Positions 9,350 to 17,922 of a stretch of DNA of 24,820 bases are shown in pieces. The notes below the pieces were generated by a model. It did not search any database, was not told the origin of the DNA, and saw nothing but the letters and a program-made list of their open reading frames with translations. Each line of letters begins with the position of its first letter. The first letter of the stretch is position 1. Both the position numbers and the translations under genes were made by a program. Source of the stretch: Chitinophaga pinensis (GTDB lineage Bacteria > Bacteroidota > Bacteroidia > UKL13-3); contig CAMCJW010000006.1 of assembly GCA_945875195.1 (NCBI GenBank), positions 1 through 24,820 of the forward strand. The letters are read 5' to 3'.

Positions 9350-9649
9350 TTAATTGTTCCAAGTTTTAACTAGTTGATGTATAACTACCATTAGTCCAAT
9401 GAGGGAAAGGGCAAAGGCAATCAGAAAGAGGTGCAATTCACCTTCACTTCTTATATCAAATACTCCTGCCTCTTGTTTATTCAAAGCATAGAGTATGTTA
9501 GGAGAATGGTTGGGGTAGGAAACAAAGTAATGATTGGCAAGTTTATTGGCGGTGATAATAAAAAATAAAAGAAATAACCCACCTAATACCATGAGGTTAA
9601 GTGAAAATAAAAAGTCGGGGTCTTTTTTTTCGTTATTTTTTAGTACCAT
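9350..9649 (-). CDS. Small two-helix membrane protein
   Basis: A 99-residue protein of no recognised family. It has a short charged start (MVLKNNEKKDPDF), a membrane segment at about residues 15-34, an extracytoplasmic-looking loop of about 40 residues (YFVSYPNHSPNILYALNKQE) and a second membrane segment at about 76-94. The ATG at 9649 is preferred. The longer frame to a TTG at 9688 would run through the terminator hairpin of pckA. It sits one base upstream of rsmE, so the two are probably co-expressed, though no functional link with rRNA methylation is evident. A -7-like box lies just upstream, at 9665-9672. Confidence 0.75.
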   Translation of the reverse strand: MVLKNNEKKDPDFLFSLNLMVLGGLFLLFFIITANKLANHYFVSYPNHSPNILYALNKQEAGVFDIRSEGELHLFLIAFALSLIGLMVVIHQLVKTWNN

Positions 9650-9664
9650 GTAATGAGGAATGAA

Positions 9665-9702
9665 CAAAAATAAAAAAGAGACACCCAAATGAGTGTCTCT
9701 TT
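9665..9702 (-). terminator. Intrinsic terminator of pckA
   Basis: Read on the minus strand this is a perfect 10-bp stem, AAAGAGACAC (9702-9693) pairing with GTGTCTCTTT (9684-9675) around an 8-base loop. It is followed at once by a U-rich tail (TTTATTTTTG as DNA). It begins 23 bases after the pckA stop. The tail reads TATTTTTG, which also matches the Bacteroidota -7 promoter box, so the same bases may help start the next gene. No well-placed -33 element accompanies it. Confidence 0.9.
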
Positions 9703-9724
9703 CCTAAAAAGTATTGAACAAGTG

Positions 9725-11320
9725 TTATGCTTGTTGTGTTGCTTTTGGTGCAGATGCTAAAATTTCAGCATCCACGCCATTGGCGTATTGTTCAAAATTC
9801 TTCACAAACATATTGGCTAATTTATTTGCTTGGGCGTCGTATGCATTTTTATCGGCCCAAGTATTGCGAGGGTTTAATAATTCTGCCGGAACATTAGGAC
9901 AAGAAACAGGCATTTGATAGCCAAAAATTGGATGAGCTTCAAAAGCTACGTTGTTTAAATCGCCATTCAGTGCTGCGGTAATCATTGCACGGGTTAAAGG
10001 TAATTTCATTCTTGAACCAACGCCATAAGCGCCACCAGACCAGCCAGTATTGATTAACCAAACATTTACATTTGGATTTGCCTTCAACTTTTCGCCCAAC
10101 ATTTTAGCATATTTACCTGGGTGTAAAGGTAAAAATGCTTTTCCAAAGCAGGCCGAAAAAGTTGCTTGAGGCTCAGTAACACCAGCTTCTGTGCCGGCTA
10201 CTTTTGCGGTATAACCACTAATAAAGCTGTACATAGCTTGGCCAGCACTTAACTTGGATATTGGCGGTAAAACACCAAATGCATCGGCAGTTAAGAAGAA
10301 AATATTTTCAGGTACTTTACCTACAGAAGGAATGGCAATATTATCAATTGCATAAATAGGATAAGCAACACGGGTATTCTCAGTAACCTTGATATTGGTA
10401 TAATCTACAGTTGAAGTACCTGGAATAAAGCGAGTATTTTCTAATAAGGCACCAAATTTAATGGCATTGAAAATTTGTGGTTCTTTTTCTTGAGTAAGGT
10501 CAACACATTTTGCATAGCAACCCCCTTCAAAATTGAAAACACTGTCATCTGCCCAACCATGTTCATCATCGCCAATCAACTTGCGATCTGGATCGGCACT
10601 CAAGGTTGTTTTACCTGTACCAGATAAACCAAAGAAAATCGCGGTATCGCCTTTTTTACCAATATTGGCAGAGCAATGCATTGAAAGGGTGTTTCTTTCT
10701 TCTGGTAGTATATAATTTAAAACGGTGAAAATACCTTTTTTCATTTCTCCGGTATAGCCGCTACCACCAACTAATATGATTTTTCTTGTGAAATCAATAA
10801 TCGAGAAATTATGCTGACGTGTTCCGTCTTCAGCAGCAACAGCTTTAAAACTAGGCGCATTTAGGATCAGCCATTCTGGTTCAAAGTTTTTCACTTCCTC
10901 CTCGGTAGGGCGTAAAAACAAGTTGTAACAAAATAAATTGTGGTAAGCTGTTTCGTTAACAACTCTCACATTTAATTTGTAACGCTCATCAGCACAAGCA
11001 TATGAATCTCTAACATACACAGGTTTTCCTGCATAATGTTTGATTACCTTTTCTAACAATGCTTCAAATTTACTAGGTTCAAACTTAAAGTTTACATCTC
11101 CCCACCAAACAGTGTTTTCTGTTTTGGCATCACAAACGGTAAATTTGTCTTTTGGCGACCTGCCCGTAAATTCACCAGTATCAGCCATTAAGGCACCAGT
11201 GTCGTTTAAAGTACCCTCCCCATTAATTAGCGCATGTTTCACTAATTCGGCAGGCGAAAGGTTCAAATGTGCAGCAGATGCACTCTTCATTAAATTTTCA
11301 GAGATATCTTTGTTTATCAT
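9725..11320 (-). CDS. pckA: Phosphoenolpyruvate carboxykinase (ATP)
   Basis: A 531-residue cytoplasmic enzyme (EC 4.1.1.49) that converts oxaloacetate and ATP to phosphoenolpyruvate, CO2 and ADP, the entry step of gluconeogenesis. It can also run in the carboxylating direction in fermentative Bacteroidota. Seen in the sequence: the substrate loop GEFTGRSPKDKF near residue 50, the P-loop GLSGTGKTTL at 231-240 with Lys237, the metal-binding kinase-2 motif LIGDDEHGW at 248-256, NFEGGCYAK, and RFIPGTSTVDYTN. Length and motifs match the ATP-type rather than the GTP-type family. It is a single-gene unit with its own promoter and terminator, divergent from the ABC exporter operon across 186 bases. 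Confidence 0.98.
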   Translation of the reverse strand: MINKDISENLMKSASAAHLNLSPAELVKHALINGEGTLNDTGALMADTGEFTGRSPKDKFTVCDAKTENTVWWGDVNFKFEPSKFEALLEKVIKHYAGKPVYVRDSYACADERYKLNVRVVNETAYHNLFCYNLFLRPTEEEVKNFEPEWLILNAPSFKAVAAEDGTRQHNFSIIDFTRKIILVGGSGYTGEMKKGIFTVLNYILPEERNTLSMHCSANIGKKGDTAIFFGLSGTGKTTLSADPDRKLIGDDEHGWADDSVFNFEGGCYAKCVDLTQEKEPQIFNAIKFGALLENTRFIPGTSTVDYTNIKVTENTRVAYPIYAIDNIAIPSVGKVPENIFFLTADAFGVLPPISKLSAGQAMYSFISGYTAKVAGTEAGVTEPQATFSACFGKAFLPLHPGKYAKMLGEKLKANPNVNVWLINTGWSGGAYGVGSRMKLPLTRAMITAALNGDLNNVAFEAHPIFGYQMPVSCPNVPAELLNPRNTWADKNAYDAQANKLANMFVKNFEQYANGVDAEILASAPKATQQA

Positions 11321-11349
11321 AATCAGGTGATTGTATAATTTACGTTCAG

Positions 11350-11380
11350 CAAAAATAAGATTTTGTTTTGGATCGCAAAA
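11350..11380 (-). promoter_or_regulatory. Bacteroidota-type promoter of pckA
   Basis: On the minus strand TTTTG (11380-11376) is followed after 18 bases by TATTTTTG (11357-11350), a perfect match to the -7 consensus TAnnTTTG with a -33 TTTG at normal spacing. The -7 box ends 29 bases before the pckA ATG, so the leader would be short, roughly 20-25 bases. Confidence 0.75.
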
Positions 11381-11506
11381 TGCATTTTTTCCATTTACAA
11401 TTTTTAACAGCGAATGTGTAAAAAAAAATAATGAAATCTAAACATTAAATTTTATTTTTCCCCGAACAGTAAAACTTATAACCATTTTACTTGTTTTTAA
11501 TGTCTT

Positions 11507-13729
11507 ATGTTGAAAAAACAAATCATTGGTTTACTTGAAGCGTTTGCAACCGCATCCAATTGTCAATTGGATCATTTCAATTTGCACGAAAATAAATTTC
11601 GTTACGAGGATGAAATTGGGAATGATTTTTCGGTCTTTTTTAATAAACTGAAAGACGCTGCTGATTTTGCTCAGTTCGATTTTCAAGTGAGGGTTATAAA
11701 TGAGTCTGATTTTAAATCGCTTTTGGGCTCCTTGGATTTTCCGATTATTGCCTTTCATGCTGGTTCAAAAGAATTAAAGCCAATTCTTTTTAAACACATC
11801 AGTTCAAAAAAAGGTGTAGAGGTAGTTTTTGATATTGAAGCTCCACTATCTGTAGAAAGTTTTGTAAATAACGATAAGCTCTTAAACTCAATAAAACGTT
11901 ATGGCGAATTAGGTGCAGACAATTCATTTGTATTGAACCAAGGTGAACCTATGTTGGAGGCCGACAAAAATAATATTGTATTTTTAACTGGATTTAAAAT
12001 TACCAATAATTTGAAATTGGAATCAGGAGAAAAGCCCACGCCCATGCAAAGGTTAATTCATTTGTTAAAGGCAGAAAAAAAAGATGTTTATACCATCTAC
12101 TTTTTTGCAATCATGATAGCACTGGTAAATTTAACGCTTCCATTAGGAATACAAGCTATTGTAGGTTTAATGAGTGGTGGATTACTTTTAGAAAGTGTAT
12201 TTGTTTTAATGGTATTGGTGGTAATGGCTACCGCGGTTGCCGGTTGGTTGCAGGTTAAGCAATTGAGTATTGTTGAGATTTTGCAACAGCGTTTATTTGC
12301 CAAAACAGCGTTTGATTTTGCGTATAGAATTCCAAAATTGAAAGTGGAAGCTATGGGTAATCATTATATGCCAGAATTAATCAATAGGTTTTTTGATGTT
12401 TTAAATGTTCAAAAATCATTACCCAAAATACTGGTTGATTTTACCTCTGCTATCATTCAAATTTTGTTTGGTTTATTGTTGTTATCTTTTTATCATCCTT
12501 ATTTTATTTTGTTTGGGTTAGTGGTGTTACTTAGCATTACACTGGTGTTTTACCTAACAAGTAAAAAGGGATTAGAAACAAGTATTTATGAATCTAAATA
12601 CAAATACCAAGTAGTTTATTGGCTAGAGGAATTGGGAAGGTCTATTCAATCATTTAAATTAGCAGGAATTGCAAGTTTGCCTATTAAAAAAGTAGATAGG
12701 TTATTAGAGAAATATATTTCCTACAGAAAAAAGCATTTCAGTATTTTGGTAACGCAGTTTTCTGCTATTATAGCTTTCAAAACCATTATTACCGCAGGTT
12801 TGCTCATTCTTGGTGGTGCATTGGTTTTTCAAGAGCAAATTAATCTAGGTCAGTTTGTTGCTTCCGAAATCATTATTGTTTTGGTTATAAACTCGGTAGA
12901 AAAATTAATAAGTACCATTTCTGTAATTTATGATATGCTCACGGCTCTAGATAAGATTGGTCAGGTTACTGATGCCGAAATAGAAAATAATGCAGGTAGA
13001 GAAGTAGGTGATATCAATATTGAAAATGAATTTCAATTAGAAATTTCTAATTTATCTTATAAATACCCAGAGGCAAAAGATTATTGTTACAAAGGAGTTA
13101 GCTTCACCATTAATAAAGGTGAAAAAGTATGTATAACAGGGTACAATGATTCTGGTAAAACAACTTTGGTTAAAACGGTTGTTGGCTTGTTTCATCTGTA
13201 CGAAGGGTTAATTAAGTTAAACGGAATTTCAATAAGAGAGTTAAACATAGATAGTTATAGAAGTATCATTGGCGATAATTTAAATCTTTCCGACGTTTTT
13301 GAGGGTACAATTGAGGAGAATATCACTTTAGGGAGAAGTGGTATTTTACTCCGAGATATCATCAAGTCTATTCAATTGGCAGGTTTAGAGAAATTTGTTG
13401 CTAGTCTCAAAGAAGGCTTGCAATCGCAGGTTCAGCCAGAAGGCAAAAATTTTCCAAGTAATATTGTTAAAAAAATATTATTAGCTAGAAGTTTCGTTTT
13501 GAACCCAAATTTATTAGTAATAGATGAATTCTTTCACAATGTGCAATCTCAAGATAAGATTGATTTACTTCAAAACTTATTCAAAGGCGATTATGCCATG
13601 TTAATAGTTAGTAGCATTCCACAAATAATGGAGCGATGCGATAAAATAATTGTCATGCAGGATGGAGCAATTATTGATCAAGGTACTTATGCCGAATTAG
13701 AGAAAAGAAAGTCGTTGCCTTTTGCTTAA
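11507..13729 (+). CDS. ABC exporter (type 1 secretion-like) with degenerate ATPase motifs
   Basis: A 740-residue fused permease/ATPase in the HlyB/peptidase-ABC layout. Residues 1 to about 180 resemble a C39-like domain (strands around LDFPIIAFHAG and EVVFDIEAPLSVESF) but lack an obvious catalytic Cys/His pair. The membrane domain spans about 190-470 with roughly six hydrophobic segments. The nucleotide-binding domain covers about 505-735. Walker A is intact (GYNDSGKTT, 545-553), as are Walker B and the catalytic Glu (LLVIDE, Asp673-Glu674). However, the signature position reads FPSNI (649-653) instead of LSGGQ, the Q-loop Gln aligns with Asn, the D-loop reads HNVQ, and the H-switch region reads IVSSIPQI without His. 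It should form a homodimer in the inner membrane with the HlyD-type adaptor 10 bases downstream and the TolC-type channel. Its cargo is unknown, and its ATPase activity is uncertain because of the missing motifs. Confidence 0.9.
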   Translation: MLKKQIIGLLEAFATASNCQLDHFNLHENKFRYEDEIGNDFSVFFNKLKDAADFAQFDFQVRVINESDFKSLLGSLDFPIIAFHAGSKELKPILFKHISSKKGVEVVFDIEAPLSVESFVNNDKLLNSIKRYGELGADNSFVLNQGEPMLEADKNNIVFLTGFKITNNLKLESGEKPTPMQRLIHLLKAEKKDVYTIYFFAIMIALVNLTLPLGIQAIVGLMSGGLLLESVFVLMVLVVMATAVAGWLQVKQLSIVEILQQRLFAKTAFDFAYRIPKLKVEAMGNHYMPELINRFFDVLNVQKSLPKILVDFTSAIIQILFGLLLLSFYHPYFILFGLVVLLSITLVFYLTSKKGLETSIYESKYKYQVVYWLEELGRSIQSFKLAGIASLPIKKVDRLLEKYISYRKKHFSILVTQFSAIIAFKTIITAGLLILGGALVFQEQINLGQFVASEIIIVLVINSVEKLISTISVIYDMLTALDKIGQVTDAEIENNAGREVGDINIENEFQLEISNLSYKYPEAKDYCYKGVSFTINKGEKVCITGYNDSGKTTLVKTVVGLFHLYEGLIKLNGISIRELNIDSYRSIIGDNLNLSDVFEGTIEENITLGRSGILLRDIIKSIQLAGLEKFVASLKEGLQSQVQPEGKNFPSNIVKKILLARSFVLNPNLLVIDEFFHNVQSQDKIDLLQNLFKGDYAMLIVSSIPQIMERCDKIIVMQDGAIIDQGTYAELEKRKSLPFA

Positions 13730-13739
13730 TTAATTAACT

Positions 13740-15077
13740 ATGCACTACAAAGAAGATAACAAGTTGAATACAGATCCTTTATATACCATGCGTTTGGTAA
13801 ATACACCGCGTAAGTTTACCATTATTAGAAATTGGTTAATAGGTACCTTTTTGTTTTTATTATTATGTTTGTTTTTGCCTTGGCAACAAAGTGTTCAAGG
13901 TAAAGGTAAGGTTATACCCTTAAGGCCCGAAGATAGGCCGCAAGTTATACCTTCAATTATAGCTGGAAGAATAGACAGGTGGTTGGTTCAAGAAGGACAA
14001 TACGTAAAAAAAGGAGATACTATTTGTGTAATTTCAGAGGTAAAAGATAAGTTTTTTGACCCAAAATTAATCAATAGAACCAGCGCGCAAATTGGTAATA
14101 AGCAGGATGCAATTATTGCTAAAAGAGAGAAAATTCAGGCCAATGAAAGGCAGGTTGTTGCCTTACAAGATGGACTGAAGTTTAAGCTACAGCAATCACG
14201 CAATAAGGTTAAACAAATGCGTTTTAAAGTTGCTGGGGAAAAGGCAGCGCTTGAATCGGCAAAAATTAATGCTAAGCTGGCCCAAGACCAATATGAGCGT
14301 TTAGATGCCTTGTTTAAGAAAGGACTTGCGTCACTTACCGAATTGCAAAATAGAAATAGTAAAACACAAGAGGCATTAGCTAAGATGGTTGAATCTGAGA
14401 ATAAATATAACTCGGTTCAAAACGAATTGATTAATTCTGAAATAGAATTAAATTCTGTGGAAGCTGATTATATTGATAAAATTTCCAAAGCAGAATCTGC
14501 CATTAATGAAACTGTTGGAGAGTTATTTGAGAGTCAGGCTGAGGTTTCAAAGATGCAGGTTGAACTATCAAACTTGGAGCTAAGATCAGGTTTCTATGTA
14601 ATCAGAGCGCCTCAAAATGGATATATTGCCAAAGCCATGAAATCTGGTTTAGGGGAATTAATTAAAGAAGGAGAGGATTTGGTAAGTATTGTGCCCTCTG
14701 AGGCCCGCATGGCTGCAGAATTGTATGTTAGGGCTATGGATTTACCATTAATGGAAATTGGCGTTCCTGTGCGCATTCAATTTGATGGATGGCCTGCCTT
14801 GGTTTTTTCTGGTTGGCCAAATGTAGGAGTTGGAACTTTCGGAGGTATTGTGCAAGCAGTTGATAGAGTTAATAGCAGCAATGGGTTGTTTAGGGTTTTG
14901 GTAGTGCCTGATCCAAATGATGAAGGATGGCCAGACTTGGTGAGAGCGGGTGGTGGTATTTATGGTTGGGCCATGCTAAAAAATGTACAAGTATGGTATG
15001 AGTTATGGCGTCAGTTTAATGGTTTTCCGCCCGATTTTATTAGAGATTTATCAGGTAATGAAGTAAAGAAGAAATAG
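13740..15077 (+). CDS. HlyD-family periplasmic adaptor (membrane fusion protein)
   Basis: A 445-residue adaptor that links the inner-membrane ABC exporter to the outer-membrane TolC channel. It has a short cytoplasmic N-terminus with RNWLIGTFLFLLLCLFLPW as the single membrane anchor at about residues 30-48. The first lipoyl half follows (about 69-101, GRIDRWLVQEGQYVKKGDTI). A long Gln/Lys/Glu-rich helical hairpin covers about 115-285, and the second lipoyl half is RAPQNGYIAKAMKSGLGELI at about 286-305. A beta-barrel region ends in a Trp-rich stretch (FDGWPALVFSGWP). It is encoded 10 bases after the ABC gene and 2 bases before the TolC gene, so this is a three-gene operon. The domain order is complete and nothing appears truncated. 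Confidence 0.95.
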   Translation: MHYKEDNKLNTDPLYTMRLVNTPRKFTIIRNWLIGTFLFLLLCLFLPWQQSVQGKGKVIPLRPEDRPQVIPSIIAGRIDRWLVQEGQYVKKGDTICVISEVKDKFFDPKLINRTSAQIGNKQDAIIAKREKIQANERQVVALQDGLKFKLQQSRNKVKQMRFKVAGEKAALESAKINAKLAQDQYERLDALFKKGLASLTELQNRNSKTQEALAKMVESENKYNSVQNELINSEIELNSVEADYIDKISKAESAINETVGELFESQAEVSKMQVELSNLELRSGFYVIRAPQNGYIAKAMKSGLGELIKEGEDLVSIVPSEARMAAELYVRAMDLPLMEIGVPVRIQFDGWPALVFSGWPNVGVGTFGGIVQAVDRVNSSNGLFRVLVVPDPNDEGWPDLVRAGGGIYGWAMLKNVQVWYELWRQFNGFPPDFIRDLSGNEVKKK

Positions 15078-15079
15078 GC

Positions 15080-16531
15080 ATGATCATTAAAAGAAACTGG
15101 ACGTTTGCTTACTTAAATATAATTGTTTTATTGATTTCATTTCCAGCATTTGCTCAGGATACTACGCGATTAATGTTCAATGATTTTTATGATCAAATCA
15201 TCAAATACCACCCGATAGCAAAACAAGCATACTTATTGCCCGAAATGGCAAAAGCAGAGTTAAGAAGTGCGAGGGGAGCATTTGATCCGGTTATCTCTGC
15301 AAACTATGATACCAAGAAAACGAAAGGAGAAAATTCATATACTTATATTGAACCTCAAATTAAAGTCCCTACTCTAATTGGTATTGATTTTAAAGGAGGC
15401 TTGGATCAAAACGATGGCTTTTCTGTAAGTTCGGAAAAAGGAAAATTTGATCCAATTACTGGAGGTACCCAGAATGTTCAATACCAATTGTTTTATGCTG
15501 GCGTTTCGGTTCCTGTATTGAGGGGTTTGCTTACAGATGTTAGAAGAAATCAATTGCGCCAGGCCCAATTGTTAAAAGGCTTGAACGAAGCTGAGCAAGT
15601 AAGTCAAATAAATAAGTTATTGCTTTCTGCAGCCAAAGTTTATTGGGATTGGCAACAAAGTTATGCTCAGTTTGAATTAACCAAAGAGAATTATTTATTG
15701 GCAAAAAATAGAAAAGACTTTATTATCAGTAGAATTTTGGGTGGGGAGGAAAAACCAATAGACAGCGTTGAAGCTTGGGTCGAATACAAAAGACGCGAAG
15801 GCATGCTTGCCGAGATGGATTTGGCCTTTCGAAATAGCTCAATTGAATTGTCAAATTATCTTTGGGATGAAAACAACAACGCATTACAATTGGCGCCAAC
15901 AGTAATCCCTTCTCTGAAAGGTTCAGAAATTCAAAAAATCTCAATAGATTCAATCAGGGTATTAAGCAACAATGCAGAAGATGTGCATCCTGATATTCAA
16001 AAGTTAAAAGTGAAGTTGCAGCAGACGCAATTAGAAAGGAAATTGGCCATAGAAAATTTGAAGCCCCAACTTAATTTGGAGTATATTCCATTTCAAACTT
16101 ATACATCGGGGAGCAAAGATGAGGTAGATGGCTTGTTCATGAAAAACTATAAATTGGGTGTTACTTTTTATTCTAGTGTATTGTTGAGAAAAGAACGCGG
16201 TAAATTAGATTTAACCAATTACAAATTGCAACAAAATCAATTCTATTTGCAACAAGGCAGGAGAGAGGTATTAAACAATATTTTAGAATCTTATAATAGT
16301 TTAAATACATCCCAACAATTAATAGAAATCCAAAGAGAATTGGTAAGCAATGCTATCTTGTTGCGTAATGCTGAGGAAATCAGGTTTGAGAGCGGAGAGA
16401 GTTCATTGTTTTTGGTGAACCAAAGGGAGAGAGGCTTATTAGAAGCCCAAACTAAATTAGCAGAAACGGTAGCTAAATATGCAAAAGCCAAGTACCAATT
16501 GCAATGGGCAAGTGGTACTCGACTATTTTAA
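15080..16531 (+). CDS. TolC-family outer-membrane channel protein
   Basis: A 483-residue protein with a signal peptide (MIIKRNWTFAYLNIIVLLIS, cleavage likely after FPAFA at residue 25). It carries two long alpha-helical repeats of the OEP/TolC type. The first contains YHPIAKQAYLLPEMAKAELR and ARGAFDP. The second contains HPDIQKLKVKLQQTQLERKL and ENLKPQLNLEY. A late FESGESSLFLVNQRERGLLE matches the typical TolC motif with Ser-x-x-x-hydrophobic-Val-Asn-x-Arg. It should trimerise as the outer-membrane exit duct for the ABC/HlyD pair just upstream (2-base gap). Its stop lies one base from the stop of the convergent porin gene, so no terminator fits between them. Confidence 0.95.
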   Translation: MIIKRNWTFAYLNIIVLLISFPAFAQDTTRLMFNDFYDQIIKYHPIAKQAYLLPEMAKAELRSARGAFDPVISANYDTKKTKGENSYTYIEPQIKVPTLIGIDFKGGLDQNDGFSVSSEKGKFDPITGGTQNVQYQLFYAGVSVPVLRGLLTDVRRNQLRQAQLLKGLNEAEQVSQINKLLLSAAKVYWDWQQSYAQFELTKENYLLAKNRKDFIISRILGGEEKPIDSVEAWVEYKRREGMLAEMDLAFRNSSIELSNYLWDENNNALQLAPTVIPSLKGSEIQKISIDSIRVLSNNAEDVHPDIQKLKVKLQQTQLERKLAIENLKPQLNLEYIPFQTYTSGSKDEVDGLFMKNYKLGVTFYSSVLLRKERGKLDLTNYKLQQNQFYLQQGRREVLNNILESYNSLNTSQQLIEIQRELVSNAILLRNAEEIRFESGESSLFLVNQRERGLLEAQTKLAETVAKYAKAKYQLQWASGTRLF

Positions 16532-16532
16532 T

Positions 16533-17861
16533 TTAAATGGCTACCTGTAGTTGTAAAACTATTGCATTTCTGCGCCCAATATTTGACCCATTAAAATCGA
16601 AAACAGGTCGATTTTGCAAATCCATACTAATCTTGGCTCTATTGCCATCTAGGAAGTAATTCACACCCACATCATAAACCTGCATGGGGTCTTTTAGCCT
16701 TTCATAGTTTGAATGTTGAATCATGATATAAGGTTGTAATTGCCCGTTATTTTGACCCAAAAAATTATGTGGTAATAAATATCCTGATTGAAAATAAATG
16801 ACATTTCCCGTTCCATAAAGTGGAATGCCATTTCCTCCCCCATTCAAACAAGTGGTGTTGGCAAAATCAGCTGGGTTCATAACGCCTAAATCTCTAATAT
16901 AATTTTTGCCAAACCCTAATTGTGTATAGGCCAAATAGGCTGTTAAAGCAGCTCCTTTTGAACCTATAGGTGCATCATAAAAAGCATCAATATTGTAGTT
17001 AAAAAGGTTTTCTTCTACAATTTTTCTAGTAGCAACCGCAGTATCATTGTAATGCCACATAGCACTTGGTTGAAACTGATAACCAGCCCCAATATTGAAT
17101 ACTCTTTTTTTGCCTAAATAAGAGCCTGTAGTAAATGGTGTTAAATTGCTTTCTTCATCCCAAAATTGATACATGAAATAAGCACTGTGCTGCAATTTGG
17201 CGGGCTTTAATGAAAAGTCGGAGCTGGTGTTTATTGGTTTAATTGCATTGGGAGCTGCATTTTGAGTAGCCATAGGTGTAGTAACTATTATGCGATAATC
17301 TAATTTCCCCAACTTACCTTTGCCATAAATACTAAACTTCCTAAAAAACTGATCCGTAACATCATTGGTAGTTTGTTGATACAGCGGCCCATCTAATCCC
17401 AAAATACTGGCAATGGCAATAGAAGAATATCTACTTAATCCGTTCCATGAACTTAATCCAGCACCAATACTTAAACTTCTTTGCTTCAATTGGTATTCTA
17501 TAACCAAATCGTGCACAAAAATGCCTGGTTTTCTTGCACTCATGTAGTTGTAATTGTTTATTCCTATCTGAGAATAAAAGAAAACCTTATCAGATGCCTG
17601 CCCAAAAATTTGTGACCTCACTCTGCGTAATCCTATGTCGAATGTTTCATCCTTATTGTAACCATAAACAGTTGTTCCTGGATTACTTTGATTATACCTA
17701 GCCCAAACCTGTCCGGTAAATGTTGTCTTTAAATAATGGGAGCCACTTTCGTTGAGCGCCATTTTTAATTCTTTATCAGGTTTGGTTTGACCCAATGCAG
17801 AGAAGTTACTGCCTACTACTTGTAAAACAATTAGTAGTACAAAAGCCAAATTCCTTTTCAT
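16533..17861 (-). CDS. Outer-membrane porin, OprP/OprO-like
   Basis: A 442-residue protein with a signal peptide (MKRNLAFVLLIVLQVVGSNF, cleavage likely before Gln25 in SALGQT). The mature part shows alternating aromatic strands of a beta-barrel: FTGQVWARYNQ, FDIGLRRVRSQIFGQASDKV, LVIEYQLKQRSLSIGAGLSS, and late GVNYFLDGNRAKISMDLQNR. The pattern of RRVR with a later long strand and FLDGNRAKI resembles the phosphate-selective porin O/P family and related Bacteroidota porins. Substrate selectivity cannot be read from the sequence. It lies 61 bases downstream of lpdA on the same strand and could be co-transcribed, although no metabolic link is evident. Confidence 0.8.
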   Translation of the reverse strand: MKRNLAFVLLIVLQVVGSNFSALGQTKPDKELKMALNESGSHYLKTTFTGQVWARYNQSNPGTTVYGYNKDETFDIGLRRVRSQIFGQASDKVFFYSQIGINNYNYMSARKPGIFVHDLVIEYQLKQRSLSIGAGLSSWNGLSRYSSIAIASILGLDGPLYQQTTNDVTDQFFRKFSIYGKGKLGKLDYRIIVTTPMATQNAAPNAIKPINTSSDFSLKPAKLQHSAYFMYQFWDEESNLTPFTTGSYLGKKRVFNIGAGYQFQPSAMWHYNDTAVATRKIVEENLFNYNIDAFYDAPIGSKGAALTAYLAYTQLGFGKNYIRDLGVMNPADFANTTCLNGGGNGIPLYGTGNVIYFQSGYLLPHNFLGQNNGQLQPYIMIQHSNYERLKDPMQVYDVGVNYFLDGNRAKISMDLQNRPVFDFNGSNIGRRNAIVLQLQVAI

Positions 17862-17922
17862 ATTGCTTTATTTTTTTCGGTAAAATGCGGGTGTTTTGAA
17901 AAGGAAATATGTTCTACTTATT

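Noticed and set aside
9650..9688. Longer start (TTG at 9688) for the small membrane protein
   Set aside because: The extra codons run through the T-tract and one arm of the pckA terminator hairpin, and the ATG at 9649 gives a normal membrane-protein start.
11453..11460. TATTTTTC as a -7 box for the ABC exporter operon
   Set aside because: It differs from the consensus at the final G and I find no -33 TTTG at proper spacing, so the operon promoter is left unassigned.
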